This document shows, in pieces, positions 32,231 to 40,444 of a stretch of DNA of 64,000 bases. The notes beneath the pieces are model-generated. The model was not told where the DNA came from, made no database searches, and was given only the letters and a program-made list of their open reading frames with translations. The stretch's first letter is position 1, and every line of letters starts with the position of its first letter. The DNA comes from an uncultured Christensenella sp. Lineage in GTDB: Bacteria; Bacillota; Clostridia; Christensenellales; Borkfalkiaceae. The stretch lies in the NCBI GenBank assembly GCA_910578145.1, contig CAJTPJ010000002.1:1-64000 (forward strand), given 5' to 3'. The position numbers were made by a program, and so were the translations under genes.

Positions 32231-32865
32231 CGTTCGACTATGACGTGGTTTTTTCTGCGCGCAGAAGCGTAAGCATAAATATCTCGCCCGATAACCGTAT
32301 AACCGTGCGTTGTCCGTATGGTTACGATAGGCGCAAAATAGAAAATTTGCTTATTAAAAAATCGGCTTGGATAAATAAGCATCTTTCGTTTAACGCCCAA
32401 CTTAGTCAACTAAACGGCGACTTCGCCTCGTACGAATATATTTTGGTTAAAGGTGAAAAGTTGCCGTTGGTTATAGGTGAAAAAAATGTTATTACGCCCC
32501 AAGCGGTATACGTAAAAAACCTGAAAAATTTAAAAAAGTTGTATTTGGGCGCGCTTTTGCCGCAGTTTTCGGCGCGGTTTAATCATTTTTCGGAAATTAC
32601 GGGGCTAAAAGCGTCGTCAGTAAATTTTAAAAGTTATACGGCAAGGTGGGGTTGTTGCAACGTAAAAAACGAAATTATTTTTAACTATAAACTACTTATG
32701 TTGGACGAAAGTTTGTGGGATTACGTAATTGTTCACGAGCTTTGCCATATAAAAATTCATAATCATTCAAAAAGTTTTTGGGCGCTTGTGGAAAAATTTT
32801 TGCCGCAATACGAAAAAAGCAGAAAACGATTGAAAAGTTTTGGTTTTATTACTTCATTGTACTAA
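32227..32865 (+). CDS. YgjP-type (DUF45, WLM-like) zinc metallohydrolase
   Basis: The 212-residue protein contains YVIVHELCHIKIHNHSKSFW, an HExxH zinc-binding motif with a third histidine ligand downstream, and the preceding YTARWGCCNVKNEIIFNYKL segment typical of the M48-like family of E. coli YgjP. That family is annotated as predicted metal-dependent hydrolase or protease, with a reported nucleotide pyrophosphatase activity for YgjP; the substrate here is unknown. The start is probably the TTG at 32227 inside the previous stop codon; an in-frame GTG at 32245 is an alternative. It is coupled to the thioesterase gene. Confidence 0.85.
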   Translation: MTFDYDVVFSARRSVSINISPDNRITVRCPYGYDRRKIENLLIKKSAWINKHLSFNAQLSQLNGDFASYEYILVKGEKLPLVIGEKNVITPQAVYVKNLKNLKKLYLGALLPQFSARFNHFSEITGLKASSVNFKSYTARWGCCNVKNEIIFNYKLLMLDESLWDYVIVHELCHIKIHNHSKSFWALVEKFLPQYEKSRKRLKSFGFITSLY

Positions 32866-32871
32866 TTTTGC

Positions 32872-32900
32872 TTGACTTAAAATCCGCCGTGTTATATACT
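32872..32900 (+). promoter_or_regulatory. Promoter of the carAB unit
   Basis: TTGACT at 32872-32877 and TATACT at 32895-32900 are 17 bp apart. Start expected near 32907, about 12 nt before the leader ORF. Confidence 0.85.
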
Positions 32901-32918
32901 TTATAAGGTTACGGAATT

Positions 32919-33032
32919 ATGGAAAAGATAATTATTTTTTACGCGGAAAAAGCTGATAATAATTTTAATTTCAACGTCGGAAAAAACTTCGGCGAAAAAT
33001 CCCGTTTTAATAATTTTGTTTTTATTGACTGA
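32919..33032 (+). CDS. 37-codon leader ORF upstream of carA
   Basis: The ATG at 32919 has a short AAGG at 32905-32908 upstream and opens a 37-codon frame (MEKIIIFYAEKADNNF at the start) ending with TGA at 33030-33032. It contains seven Phe and seven Asn but only one Arg, and its last 25 nt are strongly U-rich in the RNA. The stop codon lies inside the 5' arm of a perfect 10-bp hairpin (33027-33036 with 33042-33051). A ribosome finishing this ORF would prevent the hairpin from forming. This matches the logic of the E. coli pyrBI leader, where UTP shortage stalls polymerase in U-rich RNA and lets the ribosome block the terminator. The peptide is not recognised. Confidence 0.5.
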   Translation: MEKIIIFYAEKADNNFNFNVGKNFGEKSRFNNFVFID

Positions 33033-33059
33033 TTTATTTTTTAAATCAGTCTTTCTTTT
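33027..33059 (+). terminator. Candidate attenuator before carA
   Basis: A perfect 10-bp, AT-rich stem (33027-33036 with 33042-33051) with a TTTTT loop is followed by a T-rich tract. It lies between the leader ORF and the carA Shine-Dalgarno sequence. Confidence 0.6.
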
Positions 33060-33093
33060 AATTTAAGAAAAAATAAGGAAGAGTAGCTATTGT

Positions 33094-34164
33094 ATGAAAA
33101 AAGCCTATTTGACTTTGCAAAACGGTAAACAGTTCGTTGGCGCGCGGTTCGGTGCGGAGGGCGAAATTACGGGCGAACTCGTGTTCACCACGGGTATGAC
33201 CGGTTATATCGAAACGCTTACCGACCCCAGCTATTACGGGCAGATTGTAACGCAAACGTTCCCGTTAATCGGGAACTACGGTATGATTTCACCCGACCGC
33301 GAAAGCAAAAAACCGTGGGTTTCTGCGTATATAGTTAGGGAAAAATGCGACGAGCCTTCCAATTTCAGAAGCGAGGGCAAACTTGACGAATACCTTAAAG
33401 CCAACGGGATAATAGGTTTGTGCGGTATAGACACGCGCGAGCTTACCAAAATTGTGCGCGAGGCTGGCGTTATGAACGCCGCAATCACCTCTAAACCTTT
33501 AAAAGATTTGACGGCTGTTAAAGGTTATGCGATTAAGGACGCCGTAAAAAGCGTTACTTGCGGAGAAGTTGAATACAGCGGCGACCCTGCGGGGCTTAAA
33601 GTCGTAGTGTGGGATTTCGGCGCAAAGGATAATATCCCGCGCGAGTTGGCAAAGCGCGGTTGCTATTGCATAAAAGTGCCCGCCAACTTTACCGCCGAGC
33701 AAATATTGGCGCTCAATCCTAAGGGTTTAATGCTAACCAACGGTCCCGGCGACCCTGCGGAAAACGTTGAAATTATTGAAAATATTAAAAAACTTGCCGG
33801 TAAACTGCCTATTTTCGGCATTTGTTTAGGTCATCAGCTGTTTGCCTTGGCAATGGGCGGCAAAACCAAAAAAATGAAGTACGGACACCGTGGCGCCAAC
33901 CAGCCCGTAAAAAATCTTACAACAGGCAGGGTGTACATATCCAGCCAAAACCACGGTTACGAAGTGCTTTCGTCCAGCCTTGACGGTGTGGGAGTATTAA
34001 GTTACGTAAACGCAAACGACGGCACTTGCGAGGGCTTCGACTATCCTGAACTCAACGCATATACCGTGCAGTTCCACCCCGAAGCGTGCGGCGGGCCGCA
34101 AGACGCTTCGTTCCTTTTCGATAAGTTTATAAAGAACGCAAGGGAGGGTAAATACAATGCCTAA
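33094..34164 (+). CDS. carA: Carbamoyl-phosphate synthase small subunit
   Basis: CarA hydrolyses glutamine and channels ammonia to CarB for carbamoyl phosphate, the precursor of pyrimidines and arginine. The 356-residue protein has the N-terminal CPSase domain (FVGARFGAEGEITGELVFTT, MTGYIETLTDPSY) and a class I glutamine amidotransferase domain with the nucleophile in FGICLGHQLFALAMGG and the His/Glu pair in VQFHPEACGGPQD. AAGGAAGAG lies about 11 nt before the ATG. It overlaps carB by 8 nt and is preceded by a leader ORF and hairpin. Confidence 0.97.
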   Translation: MKKAYLTLQNGKQFVGARFGAEGEITGELVFTTGMTGYIETLTDPSYYGQIVTQTFPLIGNYGMISPDRESKKPWVSAYIVREKCDEPSNFRSEGKLDEYLKANGIIGLCGIDTRELTKIVREAGVMNAAITSKPLKDLTAVKGYAIKDAVKSVTCGEVEYSGDPAGLKVVVWDFGAKDNIPRELAKRGCYCIKVPANFTAEQILALNPKGLMLTNGPGDPAENVEIIENIKKLAGKLPIFGICLGHQLFALAMGGKTKKMKYGHRGANQPVKNLTTGRVYISSQNHGYEVLSSSLDGVGVLSYVNANDGTCEGFDYPELNAYTVQFHPEACGGPQDASFLFDKFIKNAREGKYNA

Positions 34165-37100
34165 GAGAGAAGATATAAAAAAGGTGCTTGTAATAGGCTC
34201 GGGACCTATAGTTATAGGACAAGCCGCCGAGTTTGACTATGCTGGCGCACAAGCTTGCCGCGTGCTTAAAGACGCGGGCGTTAACGTAGTTTTGTGCAAT
34301 TCCAACCCCGCAACCATAATGACGGATAAGGCGCTTGCAGACGAAATCTATCTTGAACCCCTTACCGTAGATACGTTAAAAAGAATAATCATAAAGGAAA
34401 AGCCGGATAGCCTTTTGGCTTCGCTTGGCGGGCAGACGGGGCTTACGCTTGGTTGTCAGCTTGCAAAAAGCGGGTTTTTAGACGAGCACGGCGTTAAACT
34501 TATAGGCGTAAATCTTGATTCTATAGACAGGGCCGAGGACAGGGAACTGTTTAAAGAAACAATGCAAAAGATAAACCAACCCGTAGTTCCTTCGGACATA
34601 GCTTACACCGTGGACGAGTGTGTGGCAATCGCGGGAAAGATTGGTTATCCCGTAATCGTTCGTCCTGCGTATACTTTGGGCGGCGCGGGCGGCGGCGTAG
34701 CGCGCGACGAGGCGGAGCTTAGGCTTATTTCGCATAACGGCTTACTGCTTTCGCCCATAACCCAGGTTTTAATTGAAAAATATATAGGCGGCTGGAAAGA
34801 AATAGAGTTTGAAGTTTTGCGCGACGGGGCGGGCAACGTGCTTACCGTTTGTTCAATGGAAAACTTTGACCCCGTGGGTATACATACGGGCGATTCAATA
34901 GTTATTGCGCCCGCCGTAACTCTTTCGGATAAAGAATACCAAATGCTTAGGACGGCTTCGCTGGACATTATTACCGAGCTTAAAATAGAGGGTGGCTGTA
35001 ACTGTCAGTTTGCGCTTAACCCCGACTCGTTCGAGTACTCGGTAATAGAAGTAAATCCCCGCGTTTCCCGTTCGTCTGCGCTTGCTTCTAAAGCTACTGG
35101 CTATCCTATAGCCAAAGTTGCAACCAAAATCGCGCTTGGTTACACCCTCGACGAGATAAAAAACGACGTTACAGGCAAAACTTACGCTTGTTTCGAGCCT
35201 ACTTTGGATTACGTGGTGGTAAAGCTCCCCAAGTGGCCTTTTGATAAATTTTTGTACGCGCAGAGAAATTTGGGCACGCGAATGAAAGCTACGGGCGAAG
35301 TAATGGCTATAGGCACCGGCTTTGAAATGGCTATAATGAAGGCGGTGCGCGGTGCGGAAATTTCAACCGATACGCTTAATTTGCCCAAAATTGCCGCGCT
35401 TTCAGACGAAGAAATCCGTTCAAGGCTTAACGAAATGACCGACGAGCGGTTGTTTATAGTATTTCAGGCGATTAAACGCGGAGTAAGTTTAGACGAAATT
35501 TTTAACGTTACGAAAATTGATAAGTGGTTTTTAAATAAACTTAAAAATCTTGCGCTTTACGAAAAGGAAATTTGCGGTTGCGCAATCGACCGTGGGCAGT
35601 ACGTACGCGGCAAAAAATTGGGCTACCCCGACAGGGCTCTTGAGAGAATCAGCGGCAACAAACTGCCCGCGCACAGAAACGCGGTGTTTAAAATGGTTGA
35701 TACTTGCGCTGCGGAATTTGCCGCGCAAACGCCGTATTTCTATTCTACGTATGATGAAAAAGAACACGACGAGGCTAAGCCTTTCGTTGTAAACAGCAAG
35801 AAAAAGCGGGTTATAGTAATAGGTTCGGGACCTATACGCATTGGTCAGGGAATAGAGTTCGATTATTCTTCGGTTCATTGTGTGTGGGCGTTGAAGCGTA
35901 TGGGTTACGAAGTAATTATAATTAACAACAACCCCGAAACCGTTTCCACGGACTTTGACACGGCGGACAGGCTTTATTTTGAAGCGCTTACGCCTGAAGA
36001 CGTGCAAAACGTAATAGATATTGAAAAGCCGTACGGCGTGGTTATAACTTTTGGCGGACAGACGGCTATAAAACTTTGTTCGTACCTCGATAAAAAGGGC
36101 GTGCGTATACTCGGAACGCCTGCCGACAGCGTTGACCTTGCCGAGGACAGGGAAAGGTTTGACGCGCTTTTGGAGCAGTTTGGAATAGCCCGTCCCAAGG
36201 GCGTAACCGTTATGAGCAAGCAAGACGCGGTTGCGGCGGCGGAAAAATTGGGCTATCCCGTACTTTTGCGCCCTTCGTACGTAATAGGCGGGCAAAATAT
36301 GACCATTGCGTTCACACAAAACGATATCGAGCGTTATATGGACGTAATACTTTCCCAAAAAATTGAAAACCCCGTGCTCTGTGACAAATATTTAATGGGA
36401 ACGGAGCTGGAAGTTGACGCAATATCGGACGGTGTTGACGTGCTTATTCCCGGTATTATGCAACATATTGAGCGTGCGGGCGTGCATAGCGGCGACTCTA
36501 TTGCGGTTTACCCGCCATATAATTTGAGCGACGCAATGTTAAAAAAGGTTGTGGATATTTCCACCAAACTTGCAATTTCTCTTAAAACCAAGGGGCTTAT
36601 AAACATTCAATATCTAATTTACCGCAACGAGCTTTACGTTATAGAGGTAAACCCCAGAGCTTCGAGAACTATCCCGTACATTTCCAAAGTTACGGGCGTG
36701 CCTATGGTTGACCTTGCAACCAAAATTCTTACGGGCGCAAAGCTCAAACGCTTGGGTTACGGTACGGGACTGTACCCCAATTCGCCCTATGTGGCAGTTA
36801 AAGTGCCCGTATTCTCGTTTGAAAAACTTAACGACGTAAACTCGCAGTTAGGACCTGAAATGAAATCCACGGGCGAGGTGCTGGGTATTGGTAAAACCAT
36901 AGAAGAGGCGCTTTTCAAGGGCTTGGTTTCTGCGGGATTTAATATGAAACACCCCACAAAGCAAAAACCTGCGGGAATTTACTTTACGATAAACGACCAG
37001 GATAAGTTTGAAATTGTAAATATTGTTAAGAAATTTGCAGACCTTGGCTTAAATCTTTATGCAACCAAGGGCACGGCGGACGTAATCCGTAGTATAGGGC

Positions 37101-38161
37101 TTGAATGTACGGACGTTGCAAGGCTTTCTTCCAACGAGGAAATATTTAGACTTATGGACGAAGGAAAGGTTGACTACGTCGTATATACGGGTAAAACCGA
37201 TATCGAGTCTATTTCAAACTATATCAGCCTGCATCATCACGCAATTTTGAAAGGAATTACGGTTTTAACTTCGCTGGACACTACAAACGCGCTTGCGGAC
37301 GTCATCGCAGGCAGGTATAACGAGTTTAATACCGAGCTTGTTGATATAAACAACCTCAGAAAGCAAAAATTAAAACTTGAATTCAGCAAAATGCACAGTG
37401 GCGGCAACGATTATATTTTCTTTAACAATTTCGGAGGGGAAATCACCTGTCCGGAAAGCCTTGCCATTAACTTTTCAGACAGGCATTATGCTATAGGCGC
37501 GGACGGTGTGGTGCTTATAGAAAAATCTGAAATTGCAGACGCAAAAGTAAGAATTTTCAACCGCGACGGAAGCGAGTGCAATCTTGCGGCAAACCCCATA
37601 AGATGCGTTGCGAAATATCTTTTCGACAACCGTTTGGCTGATGAAAATATGACTATTGAAAGCGGTTGCGGCGTAAACGGGTTATCCGTCAATTCGTTTA
37701 ACGGCAAGGCAAGCTCCGTTAATATGGATTTGGGCAAGCCGGAAATAGCCGCGGGCGGAAAAGTTGAACTTTGCGGCGCGGAGTTTAGTTATAATTTCGT
37801 AAACGTCGGTAACGGACATTGCGTAATTTTTATGGATAAAATCGAAGACGTGGATTTGGAAGCGCTTGGGCAGTCGCTGGTTGAAAGCGGCAAATTCCCG
37901 CGAGCCACATACTTAGAGTGCGTAAGAGTAGTTAACAACGCAACTATAAAAATGCGTGTGTGGGAAAAAGTCAACGGAGAAACTTTTTCGTGCGGAACTG
38001 CGGCTGCCGTTGCGGCGGTTACCAACGGTTATTGCGTTAACGGAAGTCTTATTACCGTCAAGTTGAAAGGCGGCGACCTGCTTGTTAAGTATGAAAAGGG
38101 CGGCGCCGTAGAGGTTGACGGAACCGTTAAAAAGTCTTTTGAAGGTTTAATAGAAATTTAA
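34157..38161 (+). CDS. carB: Carbamoyl-phosphate synthase large subunit fused to a DapF-like domain
   Basis: Residues 1 to about 1068 are a complete CarB: two ATP-grasp halves (VIGSGPIVIGQAAEFDYAGAQ and VIGSGPIRIGQGIEFDYSSVH mark their starts) and the C-terminal MGS-like allosteric domain (ILKGITVLTSLDTTNALADV). The same frame then continues from about residue 1071 to 1334 as a diaminopimelate epimerase-like domain: FSKMHSGGNDY, YAIGADGVVLIE, FNRDGSECNLAANPIRCVAK, NVGNGHCVIFMD, VWEKVNGETFSCGTAAA. In active DapF the first region reads CGNGxRC; here it is AANPIRC, so the first catalytic cysteine is alanine, while the second (SCGT) is kept. No start codon separates the domains. The epimerase part is probably inactive or repurposed, for example in allosteric or structural support. 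Confidence 0.93.
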   Translation: MPKREDIKKVLVIGSGPIVIGQAAEFDYAGAQACRVLKDAGVNVVLCNSNPATIMTDKALADEIYLEPLTVDTLKRIIIKEKPDSLLASLGGQTGLTLGCQLAKSGFLDEHGVKLIGVNLDSIDRAEDRELFKETMQKINQPVVPSDIAYTVDECVAIAGKIGYPVIVRPAYTLGGAGGGVARDEAELRLISHNGLLLSPITQVLIEKYIGGWKEIEFEVLRDGAGNVLTVCSMENFDPVGIHTGDSIVIAPAVTLSDKEYQMLRTASLDIITELKIEGGCNCQFALNPDSFEYSVIEVNPRVSRSSALASKATGYPIAKVATKIALGYTLDEIKNDVTGKTYACFEPTLDYVVVKLPKWPFDKFLYAQRNLGTRMKATGEVMAIGTGFEMAIMKAVRGAEISTDTLNLPKIAALSDEEIRSRLNEMTDERLFIVFQAIKRGVSLDEIFNVTKIDKWFLNKLKNLALYEKEICGCAIDRGQYVRGKKLGYPDRALERISGNKLPAHRNAVFKMVDTCAAEFAAQTPYFYSTYDEKEHDEAKPFVVNSKKKRVIVIGSGPIRIGQGIEFDYSSVHCVWALKRMGYEVIIINNNPETVSTDFDTADRLYFEALTPEDVQNVIDIEKPYGVVITFGGQTAIKLCSYLDKKGVRILGTPADSVDLAEDRERFDALLEQFGIARPKGVTVMSKQDAVAAAEKLGYPVLLRPSYVIGGQNMTIAFTQNDIERYMDVILSQKIENPVLCDKYLMGTELEVDAISDGVDVLIPGIMQHIERAGVHSGDSIAVYPPYNLSDAMLKKVVDISTKLAISLKTKGLINIQYLIYRNELYVIEVNPRASRTIPYISKVTGVPMVDLATKILTGAKLKRLGYGTGLYPNSPYVAVKVPVFSFEKLNDVNSQLGPEMKSTGEVLGIGKTIEEALFKGLVSAGFNMKHPTKQKPAGIYFTINDQDKFEIVNIVKKFADLGLNLYATKGTADVIRSIGLECTDVARLSSNEEIFRLMDEGKVDYVVYTGKTDIESISNYISLHHHAILKGITVLTSLDTTNALADVIAGRYNEFNTELVDINNLRKQKLKLEFSKMHSGGNDYIFFNNFGGEITCPESLAINFSDRHYAIGADGVVLIEKSEIADAKVRIFNRDGSECNLAANPIRCVAKYLFDNRLADENMTIESGCGVNGLSVNSFNGKASSVNMDLGKPEIAAGGKVELCGAEFSYNFVNVGNGHCVIFMDKIEDVDLEALGQSLVESGKFPRATYLECVRVVNNATIKMRVWEKVNGETFSCGTAAAVAAVTNGYCVNGSLITVKLKGGDLLVKYEKGGAVEVDGTVKKSFEGLIEI

Positions 38162-39288
38162 TGATTTATCTTGATAACGCGGCGACAACCAAGCCTGATT
38201 TAGAATGTTTGAAAGCCGCAGAAAAATACCTTACAACCGAATATTTTAATCCGTCCGCCCTTTATAAGGGCGGTTACGGTTTACAGTGCGAACTGCGCGA
38301 AGCGCGCGAAAAAATACTTTCGCTTATCGCCGACGCTGATAAGTTCGGGCTTGTTTTTACTTCCTGTGGAACCGAGGCAGATAATCAGGCGCTGTTTTGC
38401 GGTGGTAAACGCGGTAATATCGTAACTACCTTGGGGGAGCATTCTGCGGTTTTTGCCGCGGCAAACGAATTAAAACAACGCGGTTTAGAAGTGCGTTTTG
38501 CAAATATCAATGCCGACGGAAGCGTGGATATATCTCATCTTTTAAGTTTAGTAGACGATAAAACTTCGCTTGTTTCGGTTATTCACGTCAACAACGAAAC
38601 GGGCGCTATCAATGATATTTTTAAAATTGCAAATGCCGTAAAAGCGAAAAATAAATTTACGCTTTTTCATTCGGACGGAGTGCAGGCTTTTGGAAAGCTA
38701 CGCTTTAAACTAACTGCGGACGTAGATTTATACTCCGTTAGCGCCCATAAAATTGGCGGATTAAAGGGGTGCGGGGCTTTGATAAAGCGGAAAAATCTTG
38801 TAATTAAACCGCATTTATACGGCGGAGGGCAGGAAGCGGGATTAAGAAGCGGCACGGAAAACGTGTTTTCAATTAAAAATTTTCAGTTTGCGGCGGTTAA
38901 GCGCTATGCAAATTTGACTGAAAATTATCAAAAAGTATGCCATATACATTCGCTTTTATGGTCAAAACTTGATAAATCTTTGTTTACAAGAATTTCGCCT
39001 GCGGATTGTTCGCCTTACGTTTTGAGCGTAAGCGCGGCGGGGCTACGTGGTGAAACTATATTGCACGAAGCAGACGATTCGGGGCTTATAATAGGTACGG
39101 GCTCGGCTTGTTCGTCAAACGAGAAAAAAAGATTTTCACGCACGATTTTAGCGTGCGGGTATGGTGAAGAGATTGCCGACGGCGTATTAAGGTTAAGTTT
39201 TTCATCGGAAAATACCGCCGAAGAAGCGGTTGCGGCGGCGGAAATTTTAAATAAATTAGTTGCAAACAGAAAGGCGATAATGGCGTAG
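38161..39288 (+). CDS. Cysteine desulfurase (IscS/NifS type)
   Basis: A PLP enzyme that takes sulfur from cysteine as a protein persulfide. The 375-residue protein shows IYLDNAATTKPDLE, FTSCGTEADNQALF, the PLP lysine in YSVSAHKIGGLKGCG (about residue 197), and the persulfide cysteine in GTGSACSSNEKKRF (about residue 317). It directly precedes thiI (1-nt gap), the common Bacillota NifZ-ThiI arrangement in which the desulfurase feeds tRNA thiolation, so that is its most likely role; iron-sulfur cluster assembly is an alternative. Its ATG overlaps the carB stop codon by one base, so it is part of the carAB transcription unit. Confidence 0.93.
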   Translation: MIYLDNAATTKPDLECLKAAEKYLTTEYFNPSALYKGGYGLQCELREAREKILSLIADADKFGLVFTSCGTEADNQALFCGGKRGNIVTTLGEHSAVFAAANELKQRGLEVRFANINADGSVDISHLLSLVDDKTSLVSVIHVNNETGAINDIFKIANAVKAKNKFTLFHSDGVQAFGKLRFKLTADVDLYSVSAHKIGGLKGCGALIKRKNLVIKPHLYGGGQEAGLRSGTENVFSIKNFQFAAVKRYANLTENYQKVCHIHSLLWSKLDKSLFTRISPADCSPYVLSVSAAGLRGETILHEADDSGLIIGTGSACSSNEKKRFSRTILACGYGEEIADGVLRLSFSSENTAEEAVAAAEILNKLVANRKAIMA

Positions 39289-39289
39289 T

Positions 39290-40444
39290 ATGGAAAAAGT
39301 AGTTATAGTCAGGTATTCTGAAATACATTTAAAGGGTAAAAACAGAGGATATTTCGAGCGCGCGCTTATAATCAATATGGAAAAAGCGCTTAAAGGGCTT
39401 AAACATGAAATAATAAGGCAAAGCGGCAGATATCTCGTAGAAGGATTTGACGGGGCTGAAACCGACGAGATAATTTCACGGCTTAAAAAAGTGTTCGGTA
39501 TCCATTCTTTAAGCGTTGCGCTTAAAGTGCAAACGGATATGGAGAATATATTCAAGGCGGCGGAAAGCGTTTGCGGTGAATGTGGCAAGTTTAAAGTTTC
39601 TACGCACAGGGCGGATAAGGCGTTTTGCAAAGATTCTATGCAAATTAACGCCGAAATCGGCGGCAGACTGCTTTCAAAATTTAAAAATTTATCGGTTGAC
39701 GTGCACAATCCTGATTTTATCGTTAATATCGATTTGCGCGAAAACGGTTCAACGCTTGTTTTTAACGAATTTTTTAAAGGCGCAGGCGGTATGCCCGTTG
39801 GTACTTCCGGTAGGGGAACGTTGCTTATTTCCGGCGGGATTGACAGCCCTGTGGCGGGGCATATGATTGCAAAGCGCGGTATGACGGTGGATTGTATTCA
39901 TTTTCATAGCTACCCTTATACTAATATGCAGGCGCGCGATAAGGTTATAGAGCTTGCAAAAGTGTTGGCGAAATATACGGGCGGCACGAAATTGTATATC
40001 GTTTCCGTAACGCGCATTCAAGAAGAAATTCATAAAAAGTGCAACGGCGAGTATATGGTTACGCTTTTACGGCGTTTTATGATGAAAATTGCTGAAAAAG
40101 TAGCTATAAAAAACGGGTCGCAGTGCTTAATTACGGGCGAAAGCCTTGGGCAAGTGGCAAGCCAAACGGTAGAGGGAATTACCTCGTCCAACAGCGTTGT
40201 TGAAACCTTGCCCGTTTTAAGACCTTTATGCGGCTTTGATAAGGATGAAATTATAGAGCGCAGCCGAGATATGGGTGCATTTGAAATTTCAATACAGCCG
40301 TACGAGGACTGCTGTACCGTGTTTCTGCCCAAACACCCCGTAATTAAACCGTCGCTTACAAGCATTAAAGAAGAAGAAAACAAATTGGACTTTAACGCAC
40401 TTGTGGAAGAAGCGATTTCAACTCTGGAAATCATCCAGCTATAA
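39290..40444 (+). CDS. thiI: tRNA 4-thiouridine synthetase
   Basis: ThiI adenylates U8 of tRNA and transfers sulfur to form 4-thiouridine, and can also support thiazole synthesis. The 384-residue protein begins KVVIVRYSEIHLKGKNRGYFE, has a ferredoxin-like/THUMP region and the PP-loop TLLISGGIDSPVAGHMI near residue 185, followed by CLITGESLGQVASQT. It lacks the C-terminal rhodanese domain of the E. coli protein, as usual for Bacillota, where the neighbouring desulfurase donates sulfur directly. Its last 6 nt overlap the end of the convergent PBP gene. Confidence 0.95.
   Translation: MEKVVIVRYSEIHLKGKNRGYFERALIINMEKALKGLKHEIIRQSGRYLVEGFDGAETDEIISRLKKVFGIHSLSVALKVQTDMENIFKAAESVCGECGKFKVSTHRADKAFCKDSMQINAEIGGRLLSKFKNLSVDVHNPDFIVNIDLRENGSTLVFNEFFKGAGGMPVGTSGRGTLLISGGIDSPVAGHMIAKRGMTVDCIHFHSYPYTNMQARDKVIELAKVLAKYTGGTKLYIVSVTRIQEEIHKKCNGEYMVTLLRRFMMKIAEKVAIKNGSQCLITGESLGQVASQTVEGITSSNSVVETLPVLRPLCGFDKDEIIERSRDMGAFEISIQPYEDCCTVFLPKHPVIKPSLTSIKEEENKLDFNALVEEAISTLEIIQL

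Noticed and set aside
35033..35048. AGTACT followed closely by TAATA inside carB
   Set aside because: The spacing between the two parts is 3 nt instead of 10 nt, so it is not a copy of the 21-nt motif.
35531..36358. A 275-codon open frame antisense to carB
   Set aside because: Composition is that of a reverse-complement shadow (rich in Arg, Tyr, Val), with no recognisable domain; carB is unambiguous.
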